Shown: piece after piece, positions 9,761-17,693 of the stretch
How the letters are laid out: the number at the start of each line of letters is the position of its first letter
Position numbering within the stretch: the first letter of the stretch is position 1
NCBI GenBank assembly: GCA_903875225.1
Contig: CAIQVJ010000048.1
Coordinates: 1-64,000, forward strand
Reading direction: 5' to 3'
Length of the DNA stretch: 64,000 nucleotides
Origin: an uncultured Pseudomonadota bacterium
Lineage (GTDB): Bacteria; Myxococcota_A; UBA796; SXON01
Program-made: the position numbers and the translations under genes
The notes under the pieces: generated by a model
Database searches by the model: none
What the model was told of the DNA's origin: nothing
The model's input: the letters and a program-made list of their open reading frames with translations, nothing else

Positions 9761-10507
9761 ATGGCGATTCGCAGACATGTAGTGATCACAGGTGGTGGTC
9801 GCGGAATTGGCGCAGAGATCGCGCGGCGCTTTGCGGCGCAAGGTGACAGGATCACGGTCATGTCGCGCACTCGCGACGAGGTCGAGAAGGTCGCAGACGA
9901 GATCGGCGGCTACGGGGTCCGATGCGACGTCGGCGAGCCCGCCAGCGTGGAAGCCGCGTTCATGGCGGCTGGCCCCGTCGACGTGCTGATCAACAACGCC
10001 GGCATCGCGCGCTCCTCCCCCGTGTTGAAGACCGACGTGCGGGTGTGGGACGAGCACCTCAAGGTGAACCTCACGGGCGCTTTCCTGTGCTCGCTCAAGG
10101 TGCTGCCCTTCATGGCGTCGCGCAACAAGGGCCGCATCATCAACGTTGCGAGCGTAGCGGGGCTCAAGGGCTATCCCTACCTCGCGGCCTACTGCGCCTC
10201 GAAGCACGGGTTGATCGGGCTCACCCGCGCGCTGGCCGCCGAGTACGCCGACAAGGGCGTGACCGTGAACGCGATCTGCCCCGGCTACGTCGACTCCCCG
10301 CTGCTCACGGCAGCGATCCTGAACATCGTCGAGAAGACCGGCCGGTCGCTCGAGGACGTGCGGGCGGAGCTCGAAGCGCAGAACCCGCAGAACCGGTTCC
10401 TCGAAGCCTCCGAGATCGCGTCGCTCGCCGTGTTCCTGGCCACCGACGAGGCACGAGGCATCAACGGGCAGGCGCTGTCGGTCTGCGGCGGCGCACTGAA
10501 CGTGTAG
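9761..10507 (+). CDS. Short-chain dehydrogenase/reductase
   Basis: A classical SDR of 248 residues. The N-terminal TGGGRGIG motif (residues 10-17) binds NAD(P)H. NNAG is at 78-81, and the catalytic set is Ser131 with the YxxxK pair Tyr144 and Lys148. The C-terminal region DEARGINGQALSVCGG is typical of FabG-like or 3-hydroxyacyl-CoA dehydrogenase SDRs. The ATG at 9761 is preferred over a TTG six bases upstream because of the GGAG spacing. It is the first gene of a three-gene unit with a RidA-like protein and an enoyl-CoA hydratase. That set is known from aromatic-CoA degradation clusters such as 2-aminobenzoyl-CoA-type pathways. A 3-hydroxyacyl-CoA substrate is therefore inferred, not shown. 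Confidence 0.9.
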   Translation: MAIRRHVVITGGGRGIGAEIARRFAAQGDRITVMSRTRDEVEKVADEIGGYGVRCDVGEPASVEAAFMAAGPVDVLINNAGIARSSPVLKTDVRVWDEHLKVNLTGAFLCSLKVLPFMASRNKGRIINVASVAGLKGYPYLAAYCASKHGLIGLTRALAAEYADKGVTVNAICPGYVDSPLLTAAILNIVEKTGRSLEDVRAELEAQNPQNRFLEASEIASLAVFLATDEARGINGQALSVCGGALNV

Positions 10508-10508
10508 C

Positions 10509-10898
10509 TTGGGTCGTGCCGTCCAGCCCCCAGGCTGGCCCCGACCGCGCGGCTATTCCAACGGCTATGTCGTCGGAAACGTGCTGTTCATCGCGGGACA
10601 GGTGGGCTGGGATGCGCAGGAGCACGTGGTCGAGGGCTTCGTGGCGCAGTTCCGGCTCGCGCTCCAGAACGTGCGGGCCGTGCTCGACACCGCCGGGGTA
10701 CCGGTGGAGAACGTCGGGCGCGTGACCGTGTACGTGACCGACAAGCGCACCTACGTCGACAACGCTGCCGCGGTGGGTGCCGCCTGGCGCGAGGTGCTCG
10801 GCAAGCACTTCCCCGCCATGTCGCTGGTGCAGGTGGCGGCGCTGCTCGAAGAGGGCGCGGAGGTCGAGATCGAAGCAACCGCGGTGATCACGTCATGA
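10509..10898 (+). CDS. RidA-family protein lacking the RidA arginine
   Basis: A 129-residue member of the RidA/YjgF/YER057c family, with the typical GYSNG start region and the EVEIEATAVI end. Archetypal RidA proteins hydrolyse enamine/imine intermediates using a conserved Arg in PARS; here the sequence is FPAMSLV, so Met104 occupies that place. It therefore belongs to one of the Rid subfamilies without demonstrated imine deaminase activity. The start is a TTG one base after the SDR stop. No other in-frame start would keep the family N terminus, so coupling to the SDR is likely. The end overlaps the next gene in ATGA. Confidence 0.85.
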   Translation: MGRAVQPPGWPRPRGYSNGYVVGNVLFIAGQVGWDAQEHVVEGFVAQFRLALQNVRAVLDTAGVPVENVGRVTVYVTDKRTYVDNAAAVGAAWREVLGKHFPAMSLVQVAALLEEGAEVEIEATAVITS

Positions 10899-11680
10899 CC
10901 CTCCCCTTCCTGCTCGAACGCGACGCCGGGCTCGTCACGATCACGCTCAACCGGCCCGACAAGCTCAACGCCCTCACCTTCGAGATCTACGCCGGGCTCG
11001 CCCGCTGGCTCCGCGAGGATGCGGCCTCCGGGGACACCCGGGCCATCGTCATCACCGGCGCGGGTCGTGCGTTCTGCTCCGGCGGGGATGTCGAGGACAT
11101 CATCGGCCAGCTCTTCGCGAAGGACATGCAGGGGCTGCTCGAGTTCACCCGGATGACCGGGGAGCTCGTCCGCGCGCTGCGGGCCCACCCTGCGCCCATC
11201 GTTGCAGCGATCAACGGCATCGCCGCAGGTGCCGGCGCGATCATCGCCATGGCGAGCGACCTGCGCATCGCGAGCGAGAAGGGCCGGGTGAGCTTCCTGT
11301 TCAACAAGGTCGGTCTGGCGGGCGCAGACATGGGCGCCTGCCACCTGCTGCCGCGCATCGTGGGGCACGGCCGCGCCAGCGAGCTCCTGTACCTGGGCGA
11401 CGTGATCGGGGCCGACGAGGCCCATCGCATCGGGTTCTTCAACCGCGTGGTGGCACCCGAGGCGCTGCTCGTCGAGGCCACGTCGGTCGCCCGGCGCATC
11501 GCCGATGGCCCGCACTTCGCGAACACCGTCACCAAGGTGCAGCTCGAACGCGAGATGGACGTGTCGCTCTCGGCCGCGATCGAGATGGAGGCACAGGCAC
11601 AGGCCATCTGCATGATGCACCCCGACTTCCGCGAGGCCTTCGACGCCTGGACGGAGAAGCGGGCTCCCAGGTTCAAGTAG
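10895..11680 (+). CDS. Enoyl-CoA hydratase/isomerase family protein
   Basis: A crotonase-fold protein of 261 residues. The oxyanion-hole segments are GRAFCSGGDVED and INGIAAGAGAIIAMASDLRI. The family's common GGG...N..G loop is here FLFNKVGLAGADMGACHLLP, so catalysis may be hydration, isomerisation or ring cleavage. The ATG overlaps the RidA-like stop by four bases, showing translational coupling. In known aromatic-CoA degradation clusters this trio accompanies a CoA ligase and a flavin monooxygenase, neither of which is in the window. A role in beta-oxidation-like catabolism is the safest inference. Confidence 0.9.
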   Translation: MTLPFLLERDAGLVTITLNRPDKLNALTFEIYAGLARWLREDAASGDTRAIVITGAGRAFCSGGDVEDIIGQLFAKDMQGLLEFTRMTGELVRALRAHPAPIVAAINGIAAGAGAIIAMASDLRIASEKGRVSFLFNKVGLAGADMGACHLLPRIVGHGRASELLYLGDVIGADEAHRIGFFNRVVAPEALLVEATSVARRIADGPHFANTVTKVQLEREMDVSLSAAIEMEAQAQAICMMHPDFREAFDAWTEKRAPRFK

Positions 11681-11722
11681 GCGGGCGGCACGCCGGGGCA
11701 GACGGGCGGCAGACGCGGGATC

Positions 11723-11735
11723 GGGTCCCCGACCC
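11723..11735 (+). terminator. Weak hairpin after the hydratase operon
   Basis: GGGTC and GACCC flank a CCC loop, extended by GAT and ATC with one mismatch, between the convergent hydratase and the 11756 gene. There is no T-tract, so intrinsic termination is doubtful. Confidence 0.2.
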
Positions 11736-11755
11736 CATCGACGACAGCCCGCCGC

Positions 11756-12346
11756 CTACTTCGTCCACTCCAACTGGGTCTTGACCCCCTCCTCGAACGG
11801 GTCGACCTTCTTGCCGTTCACGGTCGCATCGAAGGTGACCTCCTTCACCGACAACGTGACCGACTTGTCGTCTACGGCCGTGACCTCCACGTTCGCGATG
11901 TTGAGCCACATCGTGACATCTGCGCCCATGATCTTCCTGCTCACCCACTTGGACAGCGTCCCGGTCGCACCGACAGGCGGGATCTTGCCCCCGGTGGTCG
12001 CGAGCACCACGAGCCGGCTGCTGCCCGTGGTCAACACGCCCTCGTGCGTGCCGGAAGCGGCGGTGGCCGGGACCGCGCCGACCACAGGCGGCGGGCTCGT
12101 GGAGGGAGGGGTGGACGGCTGCGGCGGAGGCGGAGCCCCGGGCGAGGGGTCCACCGGCTCGTGGCCGGGTTGCCCGCCTTCACCCGGCGGCATGGCCGGA
12201 ATGCCGACGTCGGGGACGCCCGGCCCCGTCGCGGTCTGGAGCGGCTGCACCGGCTTCGGCAGGTTGTCCGCGATGGGGTTGTCCCCGAGGCAACAGCAGC
12301 TGGCGGTGACGAAGATCATGCCGAGCACGGGGATGATGAGCTTCAT
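11756..12346 (-). CDS. Hypothetical lipoprotein with a Pro-rich linker
   Basis: A lipoprotein of 196 residues beginning MKLIIPVLGMIFVTASC, with the acylated Cys at 17 followed by two more Cys. A Pro/Gly-rich linker fills about residues 35-95, then a beta-rich domain of about 100 residues follows. The frame could open 12 codons earlier at 12382, but the Lys-containing signal peptide starts properly at 12346. No family was recognised. It is convergent with the enoyl-CoA hydratase gene and divergent from the TatA-like gene. Confidence 0.65.
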   Translation of the reverse strand: MKLIIPVLGMIFVTASCCCLGDNPIADNLPKPVQPLQTATGPGVPDVGIPAMPPGEGGQPGHEPVDPSPGAPPPPQPSTPPSTSPPPVVGAVPATAASGTHEGVLTTGSSRLVVLATTGGKIPPVGATGTLSKWVSRKIMGADVTMWLNIANVEVTAVDDKSVTLSVKEVTFDATVNGKKVDPFEEGVKTQLEWTK

Positions 12347-12455
12347 GGAATTGGGGTAATCACGAACCGCCGGGAGGGACATGGCTCCGCATCGGGCGGT
12401 GCCGGCCCGGGGGTCCAGCTTGCGGCCACCCGAGCTTTCCGGTTAGCACGCCCGC

Positions 12456-12857
12456 ATGCTCACATCCGCGTTCTCACCAGTCGTCGCGTTCGGCATGCCG
12501 AACGCCTCCGAGCTGATGATCATCATGGTCCTGGTCTTCGTGTTCTTCGGCGCGGGCCGCCTCCCGGACGTGCTCAAGCAGTTCGGCAAGGGGGTGAAGG
12601 AGTTCAAGGACGCGTCCGACGGCGTGGAGCGCAAGGGCCGGCGCACGAGCTCCGACGAGGAGAGCGAGGACGGCGACGACGACGAGCGCGCCGAGTTCGA
12701 GGAGTTCAGGCGGCAGCGCCGTGCGGCCAGGCAGATCGGGAAGGACACCACGCGCGATGTGCGCCCGACAAAGGTGCCCGAGCCCGCGGATGGCGACGCC
12801 GATGGCGAAGGGGACAACGACGACGCGGGCTACGCCCCCCCATCGCGCAAGCGGTGA
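12456..12857 (+). CDS. tatA: Twin-arginine translocase subunit TatA-like
   Basis: TatA-type proteins form the membrane pore element of the Tat pathway that exports folded proteins. The protein has one transmembrane helix (ELMIIMVLVFVFFGAGRLP) followed by the FG-x-GRLP hinge and the amphipathic helix VLKQFGKGVKEFKD. A long acidic then basic tail of about 75 residues follows. Translation from ATG 12456 gives 133 residues. The internal ATG at 12495 gives the more usual TatA start just before the helix (MPNASELMII), and neither has a clear ribosome binding site. No tatC is nearby. TatB is a possible alternative given the long charged tail. Confidence 0.8.
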   Translation: MLTSAFSPVVAFGMPNASELMIIMVLVFVFFGAGRLPDVLKQFGKGVKEFKDASDGVERKGRRTSSDEESEDGDDDERAEFEEFRRQRRAARQIGKDTTRDVRPTKVPEPADGDADGEGDNDDAGYAPPSRKR

Positions 12858-12877
12858 ACAGCGCGCGGCCCACGTAG

Positions 12878-13726
12878 ATGCGCGCCCCGGGCCCGCGGAC
12901 GGTCCTCCTGACCCATGCGCTGCTCGCCGGCGCGACGGCGATCGTGCTCTACCCGGTGTTGTGGGTCGTCAAGATGGCCCTCTCGCCCTCGCAGGGCTTC
13001 GCCGGGGGCGCCTCCCCGTTCCCGACGCGCGTGACCCTCGACAACTTCGTGGCTGTCGCGACCACGACCACCTCGGACGGCTCGGCGCTGTTCCTGCACC
13101 AGCTCGCCAACTCCCTGGTGGTGGCATCTGCCACGGCCGTGGTGGGAGTGTCCATCGCCGCGACAGCCGCCTGGTCCCTGTCCCGGTGGCGGTTTGCAGG
13201 CCGGGACGCGCTGATCTCGGGGTTTCTGCTCACCCAGATGTTCCCCTCGGTGCTGATGGCGATCCCGCTCTACCTCCTGCTCGATGCGCTGCACCTGCTC
13301 GACTCACTCGGTGGGCTCGTGCTCGTGTACGCCACGACCTCGGTTCCGTTCTCCATCTGGAACCTGAAGGGCTACTTCGACACCATCCCGCCGGAGCTGG
13401 AGGAGGCCGCCACGCTCGACGGCGCCTCCCGCTGGACGACCTTCACGAAGATCATCCTGCCGCTGGCACGGCCCGCGTTGGTGGTGACGGGGCTGTTCTC
13501 GTTCATGACCGCCTGGAACGAGTTCATCCTCGCGGCCACGCTGATCGGCGACGAGCGGGCGTACACGCTCCCCGTGGTGCTCAACGGCTACGTGGGGGAA
13601 TTCGGCGCCGAATGGGGAAAGTTCGCTGCCGGCGCGATGATCGTGAGCGTACCGGTGATCGCCCTGTTCTTCTTCCTGCAAAAACAGCTCGTGGAGGGGC
13701 TCACCGCGGGCGGGGTGAAGGGGTAG
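12878..13726 (+). CDS. malG: ABC sugar transporter permease, MalG type
   Basis: A 282-residue inner-membrane permease with six predicted helices. The EAA loop ELEEAATLDGASRWTTF contacts the ATPase in this family, and the C terminus ends with the MalG-like VEGLTAGGVKG. MalG pairs with MalF in the maltose/trehalose and related carbohydrate importers. Here it stands alone, 20 bases after the TatA-like gene. The only fitting partners in the window are the fused MalE-MalF protein and MalK on the other strand at 52.2-55.4 kb. Sharing between these loci is inferred from the missing second permease there. The exact sugar is unknown. Confidence 0.88.
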   Translation: MRAPGPRTVLLTHALLAGATAIVLYPVLWVVKMALSPSQGFAGGASPFPTRVTLDNFVAVATTTTSDGSALFLHQLANSLVVASATAVVGVSIAATAAWSLSRWRFAGRDALISGFLLTQMFPSVLMAIPLYLLLDALHLLDSLGGLVLVYATTSVPFSIWNLKGYFDTIPPELEEAATLDGASRWTTFTKIILPLARPALVVTGLFSFMTAWNEFILAATLIGDERAYTLPVVLNGYVGEFGAEWGKFAAGAMIVSVPVIALFFFLQKQLVEGLTAGGVKG

Positions 13727-13744
13727 CGGTCGACCGGGCGCGGC

Positions 13745-14587
13745 TCAGCGGCTCTTGTCCGCGAAGAAGTCGACGGCCGCGAGGAACTGGTCCGTGGACC
13801 CGTGACTCGTGGAGCCCGATCCCGAGTAGGGCGCATCTGCAGGGAGCGCCCAACCCGCGGCGCGCATCCCGTCGACGATGGCTTGCGCGTCGGGCAGGTC
13901 CCCGCCGGGGCCCGCATTGCCCGACGGCTGAAAACCGAGATCCGAGGCAGACAGCGCGGGGGTGTCCCGGTTGTTGACGTCGTTCGCCCAGTACGCCGCG
14001 AAGTAGCTGGGCCGGGTGTGGAAGCCGAGTTCGAGGCCCGCCGTGGTCCCCGCGGACTCCGAGAGCAACCAGGTGCGGTCGTTGTCGACATCGTAGGCCG
14101 CACGGGTGGCGTCGAGGGCGACAGCGGCGTCGTCGGCAGTCGAGCCCGTCCCGTCGAGCACGACGATCAAGGCGTCGTCGAGCCCATAGTAGGGTGCCAC
14201 CTGCGACATGTTGGACATCATGGTCGTGGCCCCCTCGGTGCCCGAGATCACCACCAACAGGGGGACCGCGTGGCCGCGGGCCGAGCCGGTCGGAGCGAGC
14301 AACAGCCAGCTCGCCCCGCTCCCGGACTCGCTCGTGGCTCGAGGTGCGTCCACCCCGCCAGAGCCCCCGGAGGTCGCGCCGAGCGGGGGGTCCAGCGGAT
14401 CGGCGTCGGCATCTGCGTCGGTGTCCGTGTCGCTGTCGGAGTCACTGTCCGCATCGCTGTCGGCGTCGCTGTCCGAGTCCGTGTCCGCATCGGCTGCCGA
14501 GTCGTCGGGCCCGAGCCCGTCGCCGGGGTGCCCGTGGGAGTCGTCGTTGGAGGGAGCGCAGGCCGCGAGGAGGAGGAGCAGGGTCAT
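13745..14587 (-). CDS. Lipoprotein with Asp/Ser linker and esterase-like domain
   Basis: A 280-residue protein with an exceptionally short lipoprotein signal, MTLLLLLAAC, and no basic residue before the Cys at 10. Residues 29-64 are almost purely Asp, Ser, Ala and Thr repeats, a surface-tether type linker. The remainder resembles a poly(3-hydroxybutyrate) depolymerase/Esterase-D-like alpha/beta-hydrolase. It has VVISGTEGATTM as oxyanion region, the nucleophile segment LLSESAGTTAG and a late STSHGSTDQFLAAVDFF that may supply the His. Substrate is unknown. It is divergent from the FHA lipoprotein gene, with an 11-base inverted repeat between them. Confidence 0.7.
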   Translation of the reverse strand: MTLLLLLAACAPSNDDSHGHPGDGLGPDDSAADADTDSDSDADSDADSDSDSDTDTDADADADPLDPPLGATSGGSGGVDAPRATSESGSGASWLLLAPTGSARGHAVPLLVVISGTEGATTMMSNMSQVAPYYGLDDALIVVLDGTGSTADDAAVALDATRAAYDVDNDRTWLLSESAGTTAGLELGFHTRPSYFAAYWANDVNNRDTPALSASDLGFQPSGNAGPGGDLPDAQAIVDGMRAAGWALPADAPYSGSGSTSHGSTDQFLAAVDFFADKSR

Positions 14588-14593
14588 CTGCCA

Positions 14594-14668
14594 GGATAAC
14601 GCTGTCCGGATCGCCCGCGCCCTGGAGGCGCCGATCCGACGTTAGGAGCCAGCATGCCAGCGTTATCC
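14594..14668. promoter_or_regulatory. Inverted repeat between divergent lipoprotein genes
   Basis: GGATAACGCTG at 14594-14604 and its exact complement CAGCGTTATCC at 14658-14668 face each other across 53 bases. The left copy begins seven bases before the ATG at 14587. The right copy begins two bases after the ATG codon at 14654, inside the FHA gene. It could be a shared operator or a DNA-looping site; this is inference only. Confidence 0.35.
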
Positions 14669-15379
14669 CTCATGCTCCTCCTCGTCGGCTGTGCCGAACA
14701 GTCCGGGCCATCGCTCCAGGCCGAAGCCAGGCGCCCGGACCCCACACAGGCGGCCCGACGGTCCTCCCCGATGCCAGTCGTCGCCGGGAACCCGACGACC
14801 TCGCTGGCCGCCCTCTACTACCAGGAGGGCACCCCGGAGGAGCAGATCTACCCGTTCTCGAGCGAGATCACGATCGGTCGGGATCGGGACAACGACATCC
14901 AGATCAAGAATGACCGAGGGGCAGCACCACAGGCAGCCCGGATCTTCCGCGCGGATGGGGGCTGGTCCATCGAGGACCTCGCGGACGGCAGGGGCGCCCT
15001 CGTGAACGGGCAGCGCATCCGCATGCTGTGCCTCGCGGGGGGCGAGGAGATCGTCGTCGGAGAGACGCGCTTCCGATTTCGGCTCGTCGCCGGAGCGGAG
15101 GGCTCCGAGATGGCGACCGATGCGCCTGCCCACCCGCTGCACGACCAGCTCGCAGCCGCCGTCGCACAGATCGCCGCCCAGTACGGCGACACCCCACTTC
15201 CGCCGCCGGTCGCCCGACTGCGGGAGTTGGTCGAGGAACGCGCATACGAACAGCTCCGCACCGAGCTCACCCCGCTGTGGACCGACCTGCTGGGCTTCCA
15301 CATGAAGCAGGGGATGCGGATCCACCACGAGGTCACCCTCGCGTTCAACGCGGTCCAGGCCCTGGCCCTGCAGCTCTGA
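14654..15379 (+). CDS. FHA-domain lipoprotein with degenerate phosphopeptide site
   Basis: A 241-residue lipoprotein, MPALSLMLLLVGC with the Cys at 13, preceded by AGGAG five bases before the ATG. An FHA domain spans about 69-147: ITIGRDRDNDIQI is the first canonical strand pair and GALVNGQRI replaces the usual NGT-x-N-G. The conserved Ser-x-x-His that binds phosphothreonine is absent, the segment reading NDRGAAPQAARIF. Being outside the cytoplasmic membrane and lacking those residues, it probably binds no phosphopeptide in the usual way. The last 90 residues are helical. No partner is evident. Confidence 0.75.
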   Translation: MPALSLMLLLVGCAEQSGPSLQAEARRPDPTQAARRSSPMPVVAGNPTTSLAALYYQEGTPEEQIYPFSSEITIGRDRDNDIQIKNDRGAAPQAARIFRADGGWSIEDLADGRGALVNGQRIRMLCLAGGEEIVVGETRFRFRLVAGAEGSEMATDAPAHPLHDQLAAAVAQIAAQYGDTPLPPPVARLRELVEERAYEQLRTELTPLWTDLLGFHMKQGMRIHHEVTLAFNAVQALALQL

Positions 15380-15391
15380 TGGCGCCCGTCC

Positions 15392-16249
15392 CTACGGATC
15401 GATGCCCGGCACAGGCCCGCCGACCGGCGCCAGATCGACGGTGGCCAACGCCGCGCTGTCGACCGTGATGGTCGCCTTCGGCCGGAGCCCCGCGACGTAG
15501 GCGTCGTACAGGCGCTGGTACTCGACGTTCTTCATCCTGCGCAAGACAGACCCCTTCATCTCCGTGAACGTCCGCTCGATCTTCTCGCGGTGGGCCTTCA
15601 CCTGGATGACGTTGAATCCATCCGAGGTGCGCGTGACGGGCGAAACCTCGAATACCGGAATTCCAAAGGCCAGCTTGACGATCTCGGGCGGCAGGCCGGG
15701 CTTGCCCTCCTCGGAGACGAAGCCGACATCCCCGCCCCGCGCCTTCCAGGGATCCTCGGAGACCGCCAGGGCGACGTCCTTGAACGCCTCGCCCTTGACG
15801 ATGCGCTCCCGGGCAGCCTCTGCCTGCGCGCGGGCCTCGGCCTCCGTGCGCCCGTCCACCCTCACGAGCACCCGCAGGATCTGGACCTTCTCGGGGACGA
15901 TGAAGTACGACAGGTTCTGGTTGTAGTAGGCCTCCATCGCCGCATCGCTGAAGTCGCTGTTGTTGACGCCGGAGTACACGGAGCGCTTCAGGAGCGTGTT
16001 CACCATGTCGTCCTTCGCCTCCGGATCCTTGTCGAGGCCCTCCCGGTAGGCCTCGCCGAGCAGGAGCTTCTCTTCCACGAGCGTCTCCAACACGCCCACG
16101 CGCTCTTCACTGCTGAGCGCAATGCCGTTCCCCGGAATCTGTCGCACGGCCTTCTTGCGGAATTCCTCGCAGGTGACCGCATAGGCGTCCACGTGGGCGA
16201 CGGTGCAGGTTTCCTCGGCACGGGCAAGGGACAGGAGGAGGAGCAGCAT
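15392..16249 (-). CDS. Periplasmic peptidyl-prolyl isomerase, parvulin/SurA-like
   Basis: A 285-residue exported protein with the very short signal MLLLLLSLARAEE. A helical SurA-N-like chaperone region covers about 25-115. A parvulin domain follows at about 118-225 with IVPEKVQILRVLVRV, AFKDVALAVSEDP, GGDVGFVSEEG and the closing SPVTRTSDGFNVIQV. Such proteins catalyse cis-trans isomerisation of Xaa-Pro bonds and help fold outer-membrane proteins. It is convergent with the FHA lipoprotein gene with a 12-base gap. It could belong to the PpiC/PrsA group as well as SurA. Confidence 0.85.
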   Translation of the reverse strand: MLLLLLSLARAEETCTVAHVDAYAVTCEEFRKKAVRQIPGNGIALSSEERVGVLETLVEEKLLLGEAYREGLDKDPEAKDDMVNTLLKRSVYSGVNNSDFSDAAMEAYYNQNLSYFIVPEKVQILRVLVRVDGRTEAEARAQAEAARERIVKGEAFKDVALAVSEDPWKARGGDVGFVSEEGKPGLPPEIVKLAFGIPVFEVSPVTRTSDGFNVIQVKAHREKIERTFTEMKGSVLRRMKNVEYQRLYDAYVAGLRPKATITVDSAALATVDLAPVGGPVPGIDP

Positions 16250-16294
16250 GCGGCAAGGTAGCCGCCCGGAGGGTCCCCGTCAGTAACCCCTGCG

Positions 16295-17566
16295 CTAGCG
16301 CCCGAGCCTCAACGGGTAGCTCACCGTGACGTCGCCGTCCGGCTCGGGGAACTGGAAGCGCATGAACCGATCCCCCAGGCAGCTCTCCACGGCAGGGTTG
16401 TTCAAGGTCGATCCCTTCGTGATCGCCGACGAGACGGTTCCGTCCTTCGCGATCACGAATTCCACCGTGACCCGCCCCGCGAGCGTCGGGTCGGCTCGAA
16501 GGCCCTTCTCGTAGCAGTACTGCACATTCGAAACCTGGCGGGCCAGGATCCGCGCGACGACGTCCTTGTCCAGGCCACCGACGACGACCAGACCACCATC
16601 CGGAGCAGCGCTTGCCGAGACCGGGACACCCGGAGGCAGGGTGCCCGAGGCCAGCGCGGCCCCCCCCTCTGCGGGTGCACCGCCCACCGGCTGCACCGGC
16701 CAGGCCACCAGGGCGACATCGCCGTCACGCGTGGCCGGAAACTTCAACGGGAGCGCGAGATCCAGGACACAATCCTCCAGTTTCGCCGAAGCGCTCGCGT
16801 ACTGGCGGCCGGCGCCGCCGCTGCCCTGGATCGCCCGCTCCCCAGCGCCCCAGACATCGCGTACACCCCCGTCGGCGTCGATCACCATGCGCAGCTCCAT
16901 GGATGTACCGCAGCTCGAAAAGGCAGTCCCTGTGAGGATCCGCGTGACCTCGGCCGTGTCCACGGCGCCGATGATGATGGGCGCATCCTCGGGTCTGGCA
17001 GCCACGAACGGTGAATCGCCCGTCTCGGGGGAGGACTGGTCCAACGCCACAGCCAGGCTGGTGCGCACGATCTCGACCTCGCGGGAGAGCTCCGCGTCCC
17101 CGCTCGTGGCCTCACGCCAGCGCTCGATCAGGTGGCGAAATGCAAGGTAGATCCCCGGGCTCATCTGCGCCCTGAACCCGGTGAGCGTGCCACCGAACAC
17201 GGTGTCGGGCGCGCCGTCTGCCTCACAGACGGCCACGATGGCCCCGACCGGGTCGGGTGAGGTGCTCCACTTCGCGGCCTCGGGCGAGCACTTCGCCTTG
17301 CACGCAGGGAACCCCTTCGCGATGAGCGCCTCCTTCTGGGCCGGATCCACGTTCGCGATCGCCTGGTAGACCCCGGCGCAGTCCCCTTGTGCGAGATTGA
17401 TCTCCGTGGACCCCGCGGCGAGCAGCCGCATGACCGTTTCGGGGGGCGCCAGCGTCACCGCCCCGAGCACGTTCATCATGTCCTTGTGAGCGGGGCCGCC
17501 CAGCGCTCCGGAGGAACAGGGAAGGGACAACGCGCCGACGAGGATGAAAGAGGGGTAGAGCCGCAT
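16295..17566 (-). CDS. Lipoprotein with AgmX/PglI C-terminal (TonB-like) domain
   Basis: A 423-residue protein starting MRLYPSFILVGALSLPC, a lipoprotein signal with Cys at 17. The frame is open upstream, but this ATG is the only one giving a signal peptide. The C-terminal 95 residues carry the AgmX/PglI tail typical of Myxococcota, with VSNVQYCYEKGLRADPTLAG, VTVEFVIAKDGTV, and VESCLGDRFMRFQFPEP. This tail is TonB-C-like and contains two conserved Cys. The middle has paired Cys motifs (CKAKCSP) but no known enzyme signature. Proteins with this tail occur in gliding motility and spore-coat clusters, but most are uncharacterised. Confidence 0.8.
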   Translation of the reverse strand: MRLYPSFILVGALSLPCSSGALGGPAHKDMMNVLGAVTLAPPETVMRLLAAGSTEINLAQGDCAGVYQAIANVDPAQKEALIAKGFPACKAKCSPEAAKWSTSPDPVGAIVAVCEADGAPDTVFGGTLTGFRAQMSPGIYLAFRHLIERWREATSGDAELSREVEIVRTSLAVALDQSSPETGDSPFVAARPEDAPIIIGAVDTAEVTRILTGTAFSSCGTSMELRMVIDADGGVRDVWGAGERAIQGSGGAGRQYASASAKLEDCVLDLALPLKFPATRDGDVALVAWPVQPVGGAPAEGGAALASGTLPPGVPVSASAAPDGGLVVVGGLDKDVVARILARQVSNVQYCYEKGLRADPTLAGRVTVEFVIAKDGTVSSAITKGSTLNNPAVESCLGDRFMRFQFPEPDGDVTVSYPLRLGR

Positions 17567-17693
17567 GAGCCGAAGGTACTGCAGGTCCGGGGCGTGCCCC
17601 ATCCGCAGGGAGGCCGATCGGGCGTGGGGACCTTCCTGCTCCGGGAGGCCCCGGCCCGACGAGGAGCACCTCTTGTCGAGATACAAAGGCTCC

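Noticed and set aside
12456-12857. TatB rather than TatA for the Tat protein
   Set aside because: The FG-x-GRLP hinge and single helix fit both; TatA is kept because no tatC or second Tat gene is nearby to argue for TatB, and the choice is not settled.
11781-12877. Open frames opposite and across the 11756 lipoprotein
   Set aside because: They overlap a gene with a clear lipobox and show no known domain.
14398-14500. Tandem repeat array
   Set aside because: It encodes the Asp/Ser linker of the lipoprotein and is low-complexity coding sequence.
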